Positions 16,302-25,339 of a stretch of 64,000 nucleotides of DNA are shown in pieces. This DNA comes from Haloarcula nitratireducens (GTDB taxonomy: Archaea > Halobacteriota > Halobacteria > Halobacteriales > Haloarculaceae). Position 1 is the first letter of the stretch; every line of letters begins with the position of its first letter. Made by a program: the position numbers and the translations under genes. The stretch spans positions 8,803 to 72,802 of the forward strand of contig NZ_RKLT01000015.1 in NCBI RefSeq assembly GCF_019599505.1. Reading direction: 5' to 3'. Under the pieces are notes generated by a model. It worked only from the letters and a program-made list of their open reading frames with translations, ran no database searches and was not told the DNA's origin.

Positions 16302-17591
16302 TCACTCCGCCGTTCGAGTGCCGGTGAACTCGACGACGACTTTCACGTCCTGCCCCGTTCGCCGCTCGATGCCGCGTTCGAGCCTCGATGCGAGGTCCGG
16401 ATACGACTCGTCGGTCGAGTGGCTCACTGACACTGTCACCTCGATTGGGTCGCTAGTCTGTGGGGGTCCGCCGTAGGCCGGTTGGACGGCCATCAGCGTG
16501 AGCGAATCGTACGCCGGTTGCGAGAGCGTCTCTTCGACCTCCTGCGTCGTGTTCTGTGAGAACGCGATGTTCATGCCGGTGAGGACGCCGGTTCCAGCGG
16601 TGGCGACGATGACGAAGGCCAGTACCGCGTACACCGACGTCCGGGACTTCGAGGGCATCGACTCCCGAAAGCTCTCGAGATGCGGTTCGTCGTCCGTCCA
16701 CCACTCCGGCAGGTACCCCATCGCTACCAACGTGGCGGCCGCGCCGACGTTGATCGAGAGGAGGTTCACCAGCAACAGGAGGAAGGCCCCGTACGTGAAG
16801 ACGGGCAGCGACCACGCGATGCCGATGCCGACCGCTGCGACGGCGGGGATGATGGCCGCGGCCACCATCACGCCGATGAGCGACGTCGACTGTTCGGTCG
16901 TGTAGCCGAAGGCGCCGACGATGCCCGCGACGACGGCCCCGAGCGTCGAGAGCATCGTCGGCGAGGCCCGGAGCCCCAACAGTTCGAGGTTCGTGACGGC
17001 TAGTCTCGTCGAGACGAATCCGAACTCCCGTAAGAGAAACGCGAACGCGGCGGCACCGGCGATTCCGAGCGCGAGACCGAGGAACTGGTCTCTGACGCTC
17101 GACGTGACCATCTTCCAGTCGCCCAGTACCGCTCCGGCCGGGACCGCGAGCGCCGAACTGACCTGTGGCGCGATGATCATCGACCCGATGATGAGCGCCG
17201 GCAGGTCGACGAGCAACCCGGCGGCCGCCGCGATGACGCTGAGTAGCGTCCCGATGTAGTATATCTGGTAGGGCCACTGGATCTCTCGAATTTTCCCCTG
17301 TAGTTCCTGTTTCGAGAGGGACTGAACGGTCGAGGAGTACCTGTCTTGGAGGTCGGGTAACTTCGGCGTCTCCGCGAACTCGGCTCTCGTCACCACGGAG
17401 TACGCGTCGCTCCCGATGTCTTTCCCCTCGATAGCGTTCAGCACGTCTCCGACGGCCGGCGTCGGTACGGGCGAGAAGACGTGTACGGAATCGCCCTCGG
17501 AAAGCGCCGTGTAATCCGCCCCGTGATCGTCGAGAACGGACGTCACCTTCGATTTGTCTTCTTCTGCCACACTGATGTGGAGTTGGCGCAC
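16302..17591 (-). CDS. DUF389 / TIGR00341 family membrane protein
   Basis: A 429-residue membrane protein. Residues 1-75 form a soluble ferredoxin-like N-terminal domain (RQLHISVAEEDKSKVTSVLDD...). A DUF389 core of about six to eight hydrophobic helices follows (IYYIGTLLSVIAAAAGL, ALIIGSMIIAPQVSSALAVPAGAVLGD, then LIGVMVAAAIIPAVAAVGIG). The C-terminal about 100 residues are extracellular or soluble. The molecular role of the family is not established. It stands alone on this strand. Confidence 0.88.
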   Translation of the reverse strand: MRQLHISVAEEDKSKVTSVLDDHGADYTALSEGDSVHVFSPVPTPAVGDVLNAIEGKDIGSDAYSVVTRAEFAETPKLPDLQDRYSSTVQSLSKQELQGKIREIQWPYQIYYIGTLLSVIAAAAGLLVDLPALIIGSMIIAPQVSSALAVPAGAVLGDWKMVTSSVRDQFLGLALGIAGAAAFAFLLREFGFVSTRLAVTNLELLGLRASPTMLSTLGAVVAGIVGAFGYTTEQSTSLIGVMVAAAIIPAVAAVGIGIAWSLPVFTYGAFLLLLVNLLSINVGAAATLVAMGYLPEWWTDDEPHLESFRESMPSKSRTSVYAVLAFVIVATAGTGVLTGMNIAFSQNTTQEVEETLSQPAYDSLTLMAVQPAYGGPPQTSDPIEVTVSVSHSTDESYPDLASRLERGIERRTGQDVKVVVEFTGTRTAE

Positions 17592-17788
17592 GTCTCTCCC
17601 GTGGCCGGTCAGGGGATAAGCGCTGTTGCTTGCCTGCGAAACCCGGTCCAGCGTCGGGGCTGGCGAACGTAACTCTCGGGATCTCGATATGCGGTCCTTC
17701 TATGGGCCACCTTCGCCTATCGCGGCGGCTCGAAAATGAGACACGGAGCACGCGAACAGCGAAGTGGGTGCTGTCCGTAGGCCGAGGC

Positions 17789-18262
17789 ATGCGCGTCTAC
17801 GAGACCGACCTCCCGGGCGTCGGCCGGCGATACGCCGTCGAGTTCCCGGACGGCGGCCGACTGACGGTTCTCGTCGGCAACGACGGGACGCGAGAGACCT
17901 ACTGGCGCGAGGACGGCGACGGCGACAGCGACCGGTTGTTCTCGCTCACCGAGGGACAGGCGCGGAAACTCGCCGAGATATACGACGGGACGTACTTCGA
18001 ACCGACGCCCGAGGACGTCGACGACGTCCTGCGGGACGCGCGCATCCGCTGGGTCGAGGTCAGTTCGGACGATCCGGTCATCGGGCGGACCATCGGTGAG
18101 GCCGGGATTCGCAGTCGAACGGGGGTCCTCGTCCTCGCGGTCCAGCGGGGCGACCGAACCATATCGAGCCCCGACGCGAACACTCGAATCGAGTCGGGCG
18201 ACGTTCTCGTCGCCGTCGGGACCGACGATGCTCACGAGAGACTGGCCGACCTCCTCGGGTGA
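17789..18262 (+). CDS. TrkA-C domain regulator of cation transport (KhtT-like)
   Basis: A 157-residue protein. Residues 1-75 form an N-terminal domain (RVYETDLPGVGRRYAVEFPDGG) typical of KhtT-like subunits of potassium/proton antiporters. Residues about 85-155 form a TrkA-C (RCK-C) domain with IGRTIGEAGIRSRTGVLVLAVQRG and IESGDVLVAVGTDDA. TrkA-C domains bind small ligands and gate cation transporters. No transporter gene lies next to it, so its partner must be encoded elsewhere or it acts in another context. The ATG at 17789 gives the standard family N terminus. Confidence 0.88.
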   Translation: MRVYETDLPGVGRRYAVEFPDGGRLTVLVGNDGTRETYWREDGDGDSDRLFSLTEGQARKLAEIYDGTYFEPTPEDVDDVLRDARIRWVEVSSDDPVIGRTIGEAGIRSRTGVLVLAVQRGDRTISSPDANTRIESGDVLVAVGTDDAHERLADLLG

Positions 18263-18323
18263 GCCGTGACGAACTGCGCGATCCGACGGACGCTCTACCG
18301 TGGGAAACGAGTCGCGGGAAACG

Positions 18324-18746
18324 TTATAGTCCCTCGAACTCGGCGATGGCTTCGCGCCAGCTCTCGGGAATGGGTTGGGGGGCCTCCTCCTTGCGGCTGT
18401 AGGTGACGACCGTCGTCTCGCCGGTGGCGGCGACGTGACCGTCGGAGCGGACCTCGTACTCGAAGGGGAAGCTCTTGGTACCGAGACGCGGGACGCGGAC
18501 GCCCACGGTGACGCTGTCGGGGGTTCGCACCGGCCGCTCGTAGTCGAGTTCGAGGTTGGCGATGACGATGCCGGTCCCGTCGCCGGCCGCCGAGAGCAGG
18601 TCGCCGTCGCCCCGATCGACGACGGCTTGCAGGTAGTCGATACGGGCCTCTTCGAGATAGGTCCCGTACCGGACGTTGTTGACGTGGCCGTAGGTGTCGA
18701 GGTCGTCGTAGCGGACGTCGACCTCGGTCGTGAACTCGAAGCTCAT
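18324..18746 (-). CDS. Acyl-CoA thioesterase, 4HBT (YbgC/FadM) family
   Basis: A 140-residue hot-dog-fold thioesterase. The catalytic motif is DVRYDDLDTYGHVNNVRYGTY (split here: V-RYDDLD, then GHVNN, about residues 9-27), with the acid residue in DLD. The rest follows the family pattern of a long helix (YLEEARIDYLQAV) and strands ending in VAATGETTVV. It hydrolyses acyl-CoA to acid and CoA; the chain type is unknown. It overlaps the msrA stop by 4 nt (ATGA), so the two are co-translated. Confidence 0.9.
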   Translation of the reverse strand: MSFEFTTEVDVRYDDLDTYGHVNNVRYGTYLEEARIDYLQAVVDRGDGDLLSAAGDGTGIVIANLELDYERPVRTPDSVTVGVRVPRLGTKSFPFEYEVRSDGHVAATGETTVVTYSRKEEAPQPIPESWREAIAEFEGL

Positions 18747-19273
18747 GCTAGGAGCTCCGCGTGCTTCTCCTCGAGTTTTTCTATCTTCGGCGGGATCGTC
18801 ATCGTGCAGTACGCCTGGTTGGGGTTCTTCTGGAAGTAGTCCTGGTGGTACTCCTCGGCGGGGTAGAACGTCTCCAGGGGCTCGACCTCGGTGACGATGT
18901 CGTCGTCGTAGCCGTGCTGGATGTCGTCGATGAACGCCTCGACGGTCTCGCGCTGGTCGTCGTCGTGATAGAAGACCGCAGAGCGGTACTGCGTCCCCAC
19001 GTCGTTGCCCTGGCGGTTCAGCGTCGTCGGGTTGTGGGTGGTGAAGAAGACGGCCAGGAGGTCCTCGTAGCTCACCACGTCGGGGTCGTAGGTCAGCTGG
19101 ACGCACTCGGCGTGGCCGGTCTCTTCGCGGCAGACGGCCTCGTAGCTCGGGTCCTCGACGTGGCCGCCTGCGTACCCGGAGACCACCTTCTCGACGCCTT
19201 TCACCTGTTTGAAGACGGATTCGGTACACCAGAAACACCCGCCGGCGAACGTCGCTTGTTCGGTCTCGGTCAT
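18743..19273 (-). CDS. msrA: Peptide methionine sulfoxide reductase A
   Basis: A 176-residue MsrA, which reduces the S form of methionine sulfoxide in proteins. The catalytic motif GGCFWC is at residues 11-16 with nucleophile Cys13. GYAGGHVEDPSYEAVC, TGHAE and the RSAVFYHDDDQ segments are family-typical. A Cys near the C terminus (AYCTM) could resolve the disulfide. It heads a two-gene unit with the thioesterase. It begins 45 bp from the nuoCD stop on the same strand. Confidence 0.95.
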   Translation of the reverse strand: MTETEQATFAGGCFWCTESVFKQVKGVEKVVSGYAGGHVEDPSYEAVCREETGHAECVQLTYDPDVVSYEDLLAVFFTTHNPTTLNRQGNDVGTQYRSAVFYHDDDQRETVEAFIDDIQHGYDDDIVTEVEPLETFYPAEEYHQDYFQKNPNQAYCTMTIPPKIEKLEEKHAELLA

Positions 19274-19317
19274 CGAAGAGAGATAGGCGGGGGACGCACA
19301 AAAACAGACGGTCGACG

Positions 19318-20961
19318 CTAGCGGTCCACGTCGCCCATGATGGGGTCGAGACTGCCCAGCGTCGCCACGAGGTCGGCGACGTACTCGCCCTCGGCCATCG
19401 CGGGGAACGTCTGGACGTGCGAGAAAGAGGGACCGCGAATCTTGAAGCGGGCGGGCGTGTCGGTGCCGTCCGAACGGATGTAGATGCCGAGTTCGCCCTT
19501 GGCGGACTCGACGGCGCGGTAGATCTCGGTATCGGGGTCGGGCCGAAGCGTGCGGGGGACGTTCGACTGGATCTCGCGGTCTTCTTCGGGCCACTCGGCG
19601 AGCAGGTCGGCGCACTGCTCTACGATCCTCGCGGACTGCTCGACCTCCTGCAGTCGGACGAGGAGGCGCGCGAAGTTGTCGCCGCCGTCTTTCGTGACGA
19701 CGTCCCAGTCGAGCCGGTCGTAGTAGCCGTAGGGGTCGTCGCGGCGCAGGTCGTAGTCGACGCCCGACCCGCGGGCGACGGGACCGGTACAGCCGTAGGC
19801 CCTGGCGGTCTCCGGCGAGAGATACCCCGTGTCGACGGTACGCATCTGGAGTATCTCGTTGTTGGTCACCAGGTCGTGGAACTCCCGGACCTTCTCGGGG
19901 AGCGAATCGAGGAACGCGTAGATCTTCTCGAGGAACGGCTCGCGCGGTTCCGGGAGGTCCCACGCGACGCCGCCCAGCCGGAAGTAGTTGAACATCAGGC
20001 GCTGCCCGGTGAGGTCTTCGAGGATCCCCTGGATGAGTTCGCGGTCGCGGACCGCGTACTGCCAGACGGCGTTGAACTCGCCGACCACGTCCAGCGCGTA
20101 GGTGCCGAACGCGAGCAGGTGGCCCAACATCCGGCTGAACTCCGCACACATCGTCCGGATCACCTGTGCGTACTCGGGCACGTCGATGTCCGCCAAGTCC
20201 TCCGCGGCGCGGGCGTAGGCCCACTCGTTGGCCAGTCCGGCCCCGCTCCAGTCCCAGCGGTCGGGGTAGGGCATGATCTGGTGGCGGTAGGTCCCCGACT
20301 CGCACATCTGCTCCTCGCAGCGGTGGATGAACCCGATGTCGGGGTCGACGCCGACGACCTGCTCGCCGTCGAGTTCGACGTTGAGGTGGAGGACGCCGTG
20401 CGTCGAGGGGTGGTGCGGCCCGATATTGAGATGCATCGTATCGGGACCGGTACGCCTGTCTTCGAGCAGGTGCTGGTGTTCGCGGAAGGTGACGATCTGC
20501 GGCTGGTCCTGGTCGTAGTCACGGGACAACGGGTGACCCTGCCACGTCTCGGGCAAGAGGATACGCCGCAGGTCCGGGTGGTCGTCGTACTCGATGCCCA
20601 GCAGGTCGTACGCCTCGCGCTCGTGCCACTCGGCGGTCCGGTACACCGGTGCGGCCGACTCGCTGTGAGGGTGGTCCGACGTGGTGGGGACGACCACCGA
20701 CAGTTCGCGGGTCGGGTCGTCGTAGCTCCGCAGGTGGTAGATGGTCTCGAAGCGGTCGGCGTACTCCTGTGCGGTGACGCAGGCGCAGTGGTCCAGTCCC
20801 GCTTCTGTCTTCAGCGTCGAGAGCACCGCTTGCACCTCGTCGGCGCGGACCACGACTGCCGGCGCGTTCTCGTGAGTCTCCTCGTCGGTGACGTACTCGC
20901 GTATCGGTTCGACGAGGTCCGCGTTCGCATCGCGCTCTGTGACCCCGACTGTCCGTGACAT
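19318..20961 (-). CDS. nuoCD: NADH-quinone oxidoreductase subunits C and D fused (NuoCD)
   Basis: A 547-residue fusion. Residues about 1-160 are NuoC-like (VYRTAEWHEREAYDLLGIEYDDHPDLRRILLP). Residues about 180-547 are NuoD-like, with the quinone-site motif GPHHPSTHGVLH, the PYPDRWDW segment and a complete C terminus (GSLDPIMGDVDR). In complex I these subunits build the quinone-reducing arm on the cytoplasmic side. No other nuo gene is nearby, unlike the usual haloarchaeal nuo operon. It may be the only copy displaced, or a paralog for a hydrogenase-like or alternative complex. The ATG at 20961 was chosen from NuoC alignment; the region up to 21045 holds the divergent promoter. Confidence 0.9.
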   Translation of the reverse strand: MSRTVGVTERDANADLVEPIREYVTDEETHENAPAVVVRADEVQAVLSTLKTEAGLDHCACVTAQEYADRFETIYHLRSYDDPTRELSVVVPTTSDHPHSESAAPVYRTAEWHEREAYDLLGIEYDDHPDLRRILLPETWQGHPLSRDYDQDQPQIVTFREHQHLLEDRRTGPDTMHLNIGPHHPSTHGVLHLNVELDGEQVVGVDPDIGFIHRCEEQMCESGTYRHQIMPYPDRWDWSGAGLANEWAYARAAEDLADIDVPEYAQVIRTMCAEFSRMLGHLLAFGTYALDVVGEFNAVWQYAVRDRELIQGILEDLTGQRLMFNYFRLGGVAWDLPEPREPFLEKIYAFLDSLPEKVREFHDLVTNNEILQMRTVDTGYLSPETARAYGCTGPVARGSGVDYDLRRDDPYGYYDRLDWDVVTKDGGDNFARLLVRLQEVEQSARIVEQCADLLAEWPEEDREIQSNVPRTLRPDPDTEIYRAVESAKGELGIYIRSDGTDTPARFKIRGPSFSHVQTFPAMAEGEYVADLVATLGSLDPIMGDVDR

Positions 20962-21014
20962 ACCTGATTCGTCGGCCGCGTTCTCCCTCGCCTTGCTGCC
21001 TCTGTTGCGAGGTA

Positions 21015-21023
21015 CCTTTATAC
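21015..21023 (+). promoter_or_regulatory. TATA box of the HTH_10 gene at 21044
   Basis: CTTTATACC lies about 25 nt before the ATG at 21044, the normal spacing for a leaderless transcript. It supports that start over upstream in-frame codons. Confidence 0.6.
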
Positions 21024-21043
21024 CAAGTGTCCGAACTGCCGAC

Positions 21044-21718
21044 ATGAAGTACGTCAGGCTCTCCCTCTCGATGGCTCCCGACCTCCGCCATCCGATGCAC
21101 CAGTTCGTCGTCGAGCACGACGGCTTCGACGCCAGTTACCTCGTCCGGGGCAACGCGCTCGGCGAGGACGTACAGACCCTCCTCTTTCACGTCGACGGTC
21201 ACCCGGTCGAGCCCTACCGCGAGGCGCTCGACCGCGCCGAGAACGTCGTCGAGTACGCCATCTCGACGTGCCCGGACGAGACGTTCTACCTCTACGTGCG
21301 CGGCAACCCGTCCGAACAGGACCACGAACTCGTCGACGCGCTCGTCAGGGCGGGGTTGGTGGTCGTCTCTCCGATCGCGTACCGCGCCGACGGGACCATC
21401 CGCCTCGCGCTCGTCGGTCCCGGCGGCACCGTCCAGCGGGCTATCGAAGCCGTCCCCGACGGCATCTCGGCCGACGTCCGCGAGGTCAGCGAGTACGACA
21501 GTCGCCGCTTCGAGACGGCGTCGACGCTGACCGACCGGCAGTTCGAGGCCGTCGCCGCCGCCGTCGACTGCGACTACTACGACGACCCGCGGAGCGGGAC
21601 GACAGAAGACGTCGCCGATCGGCTCGACTGCGCGCCGGGGACGGCCGCCGAACACCTCCGGAAAGCCGAAGCTCGCGTGATGGAACGCGCGGTCGAGGAG
21701 TACCGCGGTCCGGTCTAA
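21044..21718 (+). CDS. HTH_10 (Bat-type) transcriptional regulator
   Basis: A 224-residue regulator. The N-terminal part (KYVRLSLSMAPDLRHPMHQFVVEHDGF) is the sensing domain common to many short haloarchaeal Bat-like proteins. The HTH_10 domain is at about residues 163-215 with LTDRQFEAVAAAVDCDYYDDPR and VADRLDCAPGTAAEHLRKAEARVM. It is divergent from nuoCD with about 80 bp between starts, so it could regulate that isolated gene; this is inferred from layout only. Confidence 0.87.
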   Translation: MKYVRLSLSMAPDLRHPMHQFVVEHDGFDASYLVRGNALGEDVQTLLFHVDGHPVEPYREALDRAENVVEYAISTCPDETFYLYVRGNPSEQDHELVDALVRAGLVVVSPIAYRADGTIRLALVGPGGTVQRAIEAVPDGISADVREVSEYDSRRFETASTLTDRQFEAVAAAVDCDYYDDPRSGTTEDVADRLDCAPGTAAEHLRKAEARVMERAVEEYRGPV

Positions 21719-21796
21719 GGGCATCGATGCGCGACTCGAATCGATCTCCTCCCGTGGCCCGCAACGCCTAACGCATCTCACCACCTACCGCCGCCG

Positions 21797-22591
21797 ATGA
21801 CACTCGCGGACCTAGACTGGCGCGTCGTCGGCGAGGAGCGACACGACGGGCCGCTGACGATGGCGTTCGAGGAAGTGGCGGCCGAGACGGTCGCCGACGG
21901 CGGTCCCGCCACCGTTCGCGTCTACACGTGGCCCGATACGCTCTCGCTCGGGTACCGACAGGACCCCGACAGCGTCGACTGGGAGTACTGCGAGCGCGAG
22001 GACATCGGCGTGACGCGCCGACCGACCGGCGGCGGCGCTATCTATCACGACTCGGTCGCGGACATCTCGTACGGCATCGTCGCCCCGACCGACGCCGTTC
22101 CGGGCGACCTCATGGAGTGTTACGAGCTGTTCTGTGAGCCGGTTCTAGATGCCTTCGAGGGTATGGGAGTCGATGCGTCCTTCGTCGACAGCGAACGCGA
22201 GGCCGTCCACCAACCGGCCTGTTACCTCCGCGCGCTCCACCCCGCCCACGACATCGTCGGGCCGGACGGCCGCAAACTCGGCGGGAACGCCCAGTACCGC
22301 CAGCGAGACGCCGTCGTCCAGCACGGATCGCTGTCGTTCTCGCTGCGGCCCGAGCGCCACTGCGGCTGTTTCGCCGGCGACGCCGACACCGACGCGTTCC
22401 GCGAGCGAGTCGGTGCCATCGACGAGTACGCAGATATCGACCGCGAGGTGGCGGTAGCGACGCTGAAAGAGACGCTGGCCGACTGGGTCGACGCCGAGGA
22501 AGGCGAGTGGACCGAGGAGGAGCGCTCGCGCGCACGCGAGCGCGCGCAGTCGAAGTACGACACCGAGGCGTGGGTCCGTCGCTCGCCGTAG
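21797..22591 (+). CDS. lplA: Lipoate-protein ligase A family protein
   Basis: A 264-residue biotin/lipoate ligase-fold protein. Characteristic motifs are LSLGYRQ (about residues 49-55), the RRPTGGGAIYHD lipoyl-AMP loop (about 74-85), SYGIV, and GRKLGGNAQYRQRDAVVQHGSL (about 157-178) with the substrate lysine. It attaches lipoate (from ATP and lipoate) to E2 or H proteins. The C-terminal about 40 residues are charged and helical and replace the separate accessory domain of bacterial LplA. It is a single gene upstream of nfo. Confidence 0.9.
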   Translation: MTLADLDWRVVGEERHDGPLTMAFEEVAAETVADGGPATVRVYTWPDTLSLGYRQDPDSVDWEYCEREDIGVTRRPTGGGAIYHDSVADISYGIVAPTDAVPGDLMECYELFCEPVLDAFEGMGVDASFVDSEREAVHQPACYLRALHPAHDIVGPDGRKLGGNAQYRQRDAVVQHGSLSFSLRPERHCGCFAGDADTDAFRERVGAIDEYADIDREVAVATLKETLADWVDAEEGEWTEEERSRARERAQSKYDTEAWVRRSP

Positions 22592-22651
22592 CGCGTGTCG
22601 GTTCGGCGGACAGTTCGGAATCTCTTTGTCGCGTCGTCGCCGACCGAGAGC

Positions 22652-23485
22652 ATGGTCAGAGTCGGTGCACACACCTCCATCGCGGGCGGCGCGTACAACG
22701 CCGTTACAGAGCAAGTCGAGTACGAGGGCAACTGCGGGCAGATATTCTCCCACTCCCCGCAGGTCTGGCAGGACCCCAACATCGACGACGAGGAGGCCGA
22801 GAAGTTCCGGGAACTGAGCGAGGACAACGGCGTCGGCCCGTGGGTCATCCACTCCTCGTACCTCGTGAACCTCTGTACGCCGAAGGAGGACCTCCGCGAG
22901 AAGTCCCGCGATTCCATGCAGAAGGAGGTCGAGGCGGCCGCGAAACTCGGCATCGAATACGTCAACGTCCACCTCGGGGCGCACACCGGCGCGGGCGTCG
23001 ACGGCGGTCTCGACAACGCCGCGAGCGTGCTGGACGACCTGGAGATCCCCGACGGCGTCACCGTTCTCGTCGAATCGGACGCCGGGAGCGGGACGAAACT
23101 CGGCGGCGACTTCGAGCACCTGGCGGCGGTGGGCGAGCGGACCGAGCAGGACGTCGAGTTCTGTCTCGACACCGCCCACGCGTTCGCCGCGGGCTACGAC
23201 ATCTCGACGCCCGAGGGCGTCGAAGAGACCTTCGCGGAGTTCGACGACGTGGTCGGCTTAGAGCGCCTCGCCTGCGTCCACCTCAACGACTCGAAGCACG
23301 CCTGCGGGACGAACAAGGACGAGCACGCCCACGTCGGCGAGGGTGAGATCGGCGAAGACGGCATGCGTGCGTTCGTCAACCACGACGCCGTCGCGGACGT
23401 GCCGTTCGTCTTAGAGACGCCAACCGAGAACGGCAAGAGCTTCGCGTGGAACATCGAACGGGTTCGGGAACTTCGCGACGAATAA
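22652..23485 (+). CDS. nfo: Deoxyribonuclease IV (AP endonuclease)
   Basis: A 277-residue endonuclease IV, a TIM-barrel trinuclear zinc enzyme that cleaves DNA at abasic sites in base excision repair. Metal-ligand motifs are visible: GAHTSIAGG (residues 5-13), [46 protein letters not shown] and [22 protein letters not shown]. The ATG at 22652 gives the exact family start, VRVGAH. A GTG further up is less likely. Confidence 0.95.
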   Translation: MVRVGAHTSIAGGAYNAVTEQVEYEGNCGQIFSHSPQVWQDPNIDDEEAEKFRELSEDNGVGPWVIHSSYLVNLCTPKEDLREKSRDSMQKEVEAAAKLGIEYVNVHLGAHTGAGVDGGLDNAASVLDDLEIPDGVTVLVESDAGSGTKLGGDFEHLAAVGERTEQDVEFCLDTAHAFAAGYDISTPEGVEETFAEFDDVVGLERLACVHLNDSKHACGTNKDEHAHVGEGEIGEDGMRAFVNHDAVADVPFVLETPTENGKSFAWNIERVRELRDE

Positions 23486-23560
23486 TCTCTCACGAGGGAA
23501 AGTGACCGCCGAGGCGGTTCGACCGCGAACTTTTTGCCGCCGAACCGTCTCTCTCCGACA

Positions 23561-24349
23561 GTGCGCGAGTTCTCAGCCGACTACCTCGAAAGCACGCGAG
23601 AGGGCATGTGGACCGACTCCCGAGCGGCGCTGTCGGACCTCGCTCTCGGGGAGTGTGACCGCGTCCTCGATGTCGGCTGTGGCACCGGCGAACTCACTCG
23701 GGTGCTCCGCGAGGAGTCGGGCGGGACGGTCGTCGGCCTCGACGCCGACGCCGAACTGCTCGCCGCGGTGGACGGCCCGGCCGTCCGCGGCGACGCGACG
23801 CGACTCCCCTTCGCCGACGATTCGTTCGACCTCGTGGTCTGTCAGGCGCTGCTCATCAACCTCCCCGACCCCGAGGCGGCGGTGCGGGAGTTCGCCCGCG
23901 TCGCCGGCGACCGGGTCGCGGCCATCGAACCGAACAACGGCGCGGTCTCCGTCGACTCCACGATCGAACGCGAACCCCTCCTCGCCCGGCGAGCGCGGCG
24001 CTATTTTCTGGACGGCGTCCGGACGGACGTGACGCTCGGGGCCGACGCCGCCGAGGTGTTCGAGTCGGCGGGCCTCGACGTTATCTCGACGCGCCGGTAC
24101 GATCAGGAGCGAACCGTCGAACCGCCCTACGGTGAATCGGCGGTGCGGGCCGCCCGGCGGAAGGCGACCGGTGAGGGGCTGGCCAGCGACCGTGAGACGA
24201 TCCTCGCCGGCGAGACGACCCCCGAGGAGTACGACGCGCTGCGCGAACGCTGGCGGAAGATGGGACGGGACGTCATCTCCCAGATGCAGACCGACGACTA
24301 CGAGCGCCGCGAGACGGTCCCGTTCTTCGTCACCGTCGGTCGGGTGTAG
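23561..24349 (+). CDS. Class I SAM-dependent methyltransferase
   Basis: A 262-residue methyltransferase. The SAM-binding motif I is VLDVGCGTGELTRVL (about residues 33-47), followed by the acidic GLDADAELL (motif II) and a LPFADDSFDLVVCQ motif IV (about 84-97), typical of UbiE/COQ5-like enzymes. The substrate is unknown. A GTG start at 23561 was chosen because it lies about 27 nt below an AACTTTTTG TATA-like stretch; a TTG nine codons up is less likely. It is convergent with the membrane-protein pair downstream, overlapping by 20 bp at the 3' ends. Confidence 0.85.
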   Translation: MREFSADYLESTREGMWTDSRAALSDLALGECDRVLDVGCGTGELTRVLREESGGTVVGLDADAELLAAVDGPAVRGDATRLPFADDSFDLVVCQALLINLPDPEAAVREFARVAGDRVAAIEPNNGAVSVDSTIEREPLLARRARRYFLDGVRTDVTLGADAAEVFESAGLDVISTRRYDQERTVEPPYGESAVRAARRKATGEGLASDRETILAGETTPEEYDALRERWRKMGRDVISQMQTDDYERRETVPFFVTVGRV

Positions 24350-24860
24350 TCCGCCCGTCTGCGGTCTCTCGACGGGGTTCGTCGGGGAGCAGGTAGCCGG
24401 CGGCTCGATAGAGGGCGATGTCGACGCCGCCGAGGACGAGACCCACGAGGGCACCGATCGGCGCGGCGACGACGGTGCCGATGAGGACGATCAGTAGCGC
24501 CGAGAGAGGTTGGCTCGTGAGCAACTGCGGAACGGCGGTCACCGCGAGGATTCCGAGGAGGAAAGCGACGCCGCTGGCTCCGCCGGCCGCGACGCCCCGC
24601 AACGCGAGCGCGCGCAGCGATGCGTCGGCGAGCGACGCCGTCGAGAGCACCCAGCGCGCAGCGAGGACGAATATCGCCCAGAGATACAGGAAGACGGCGA
24701 CGCCCGCGAGCGTGTTCAGCCCTTGCAGGAGTCCGCCGAGGACGCCCGCCGCGTGGGCGGCGACGACGCCGACGAGGGCGAACGAGACGACGTCGACGGT
24801 GCCGAGCGCCCACGGGAGCAGCGAGAGCCGCCGGCCGTCGGCGGCGGCCGACTCAGCCAT
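24330..24860 (-). CDS. Membrane protein of unknown function
   Basis: A 176-residue protein with about four to five hydrophobic segments (residues 15-45, 50-70, 85-115 and 118-145) and a short charged C-terminal tail. No catalytic motif was seen. Its start overlaps the upstream CopD-like gene by 8 nt, so the two are translationally coupled and may form a complex. Its 3' end overlaps the convergent methyltransferase gene. Confidence 0.75.
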   Translation of the reverse strand: MAESAAADGRRLSLLPWALGTVDVVSFALVGVVAAHAAGVLGGLLQGLNTLAGVAVFLYLWAIFVLAARWVLSTASLADASLRALALRGVAAGGASGVAFLLGILAVTAVPQLLTSQPLSALLIVLIGTVVAAPIGALVGLVLGGVDIALYRAAGYLLPDEPRRETADGRTTPDRR

Positions 24861-25296
24861 GTGCCAACACCTCCGCGAGGACGACCAGCGCGAGGAGCGC
24901 GACGGCGGTCACGCCGTAGGCTCGGCCGAGCGTTCCGCGGAGGGCCGTATTCGCGGTATCGGCTTCGAAACCGTCGCGCTCGCCCGCACGGACGACGACG
25001 AGCGTTCTGACCGCCGACCCGACTGCGACGCCCAGTACCGCGACGAGTTTCACGAGCAGGGTCCGTCCCCAGTCGGTCGTCGGTCCGGGCACGCCGAGTG
25101 CACCGAGGTTGCCGACGCCGGTGAGGACGAGGACGCCGAGCGCGCCCCAGAACAGCCATTCGTACCGTCTGGCGGAGGTCAGGTCGGTCACTGCGGCGGT
25201 CCGGTAGCCGTACCAGACGGCGACGGTACCGCCGACCAGCACGGTGACGGTGAGGACGTGGAGGGTTCGGACGGCGAGGGAGACCAGTTGCGCCAT
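24853..25296 (-). CDS. CopD-like four-helix membrane protein
   Basis: A 147-residue protein with four hydrophobic helices. The first starts VRTLHVLTVTVLVGGTVAVWY and the next YEWLFWGALGVLVLTGVGNLGAL, the spacing and His position seen in CopD/DUF-type membrane proteins linked to copper or heme. TM3 is LLVKLVAVLGVAVGSAVRTLVVV. It is the first gene of a two-gene unit. The CopD assignment is tentative and no other copper genes are adjacent. Confidence 0.7.
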   Translation of the reverse strand: MAQLVSLAVRTLHVLTVTVLVGGTVAVWYGYRTAAVTDLTSARRYEWLFWGALGVLVLTGVGNLGALGVPGPTTDWGRTLLVKLVAVLGVAVGSAVRTLVVVRAGERDGFEADTANTALRGTLGRAYGVTAVALLALVVLAEVLAHG

Positions 25297-25339
25297 CGGT
25301 CGTAGTACGCGCGGCTCGACAAAAGCGCTTGGTCGCCGG

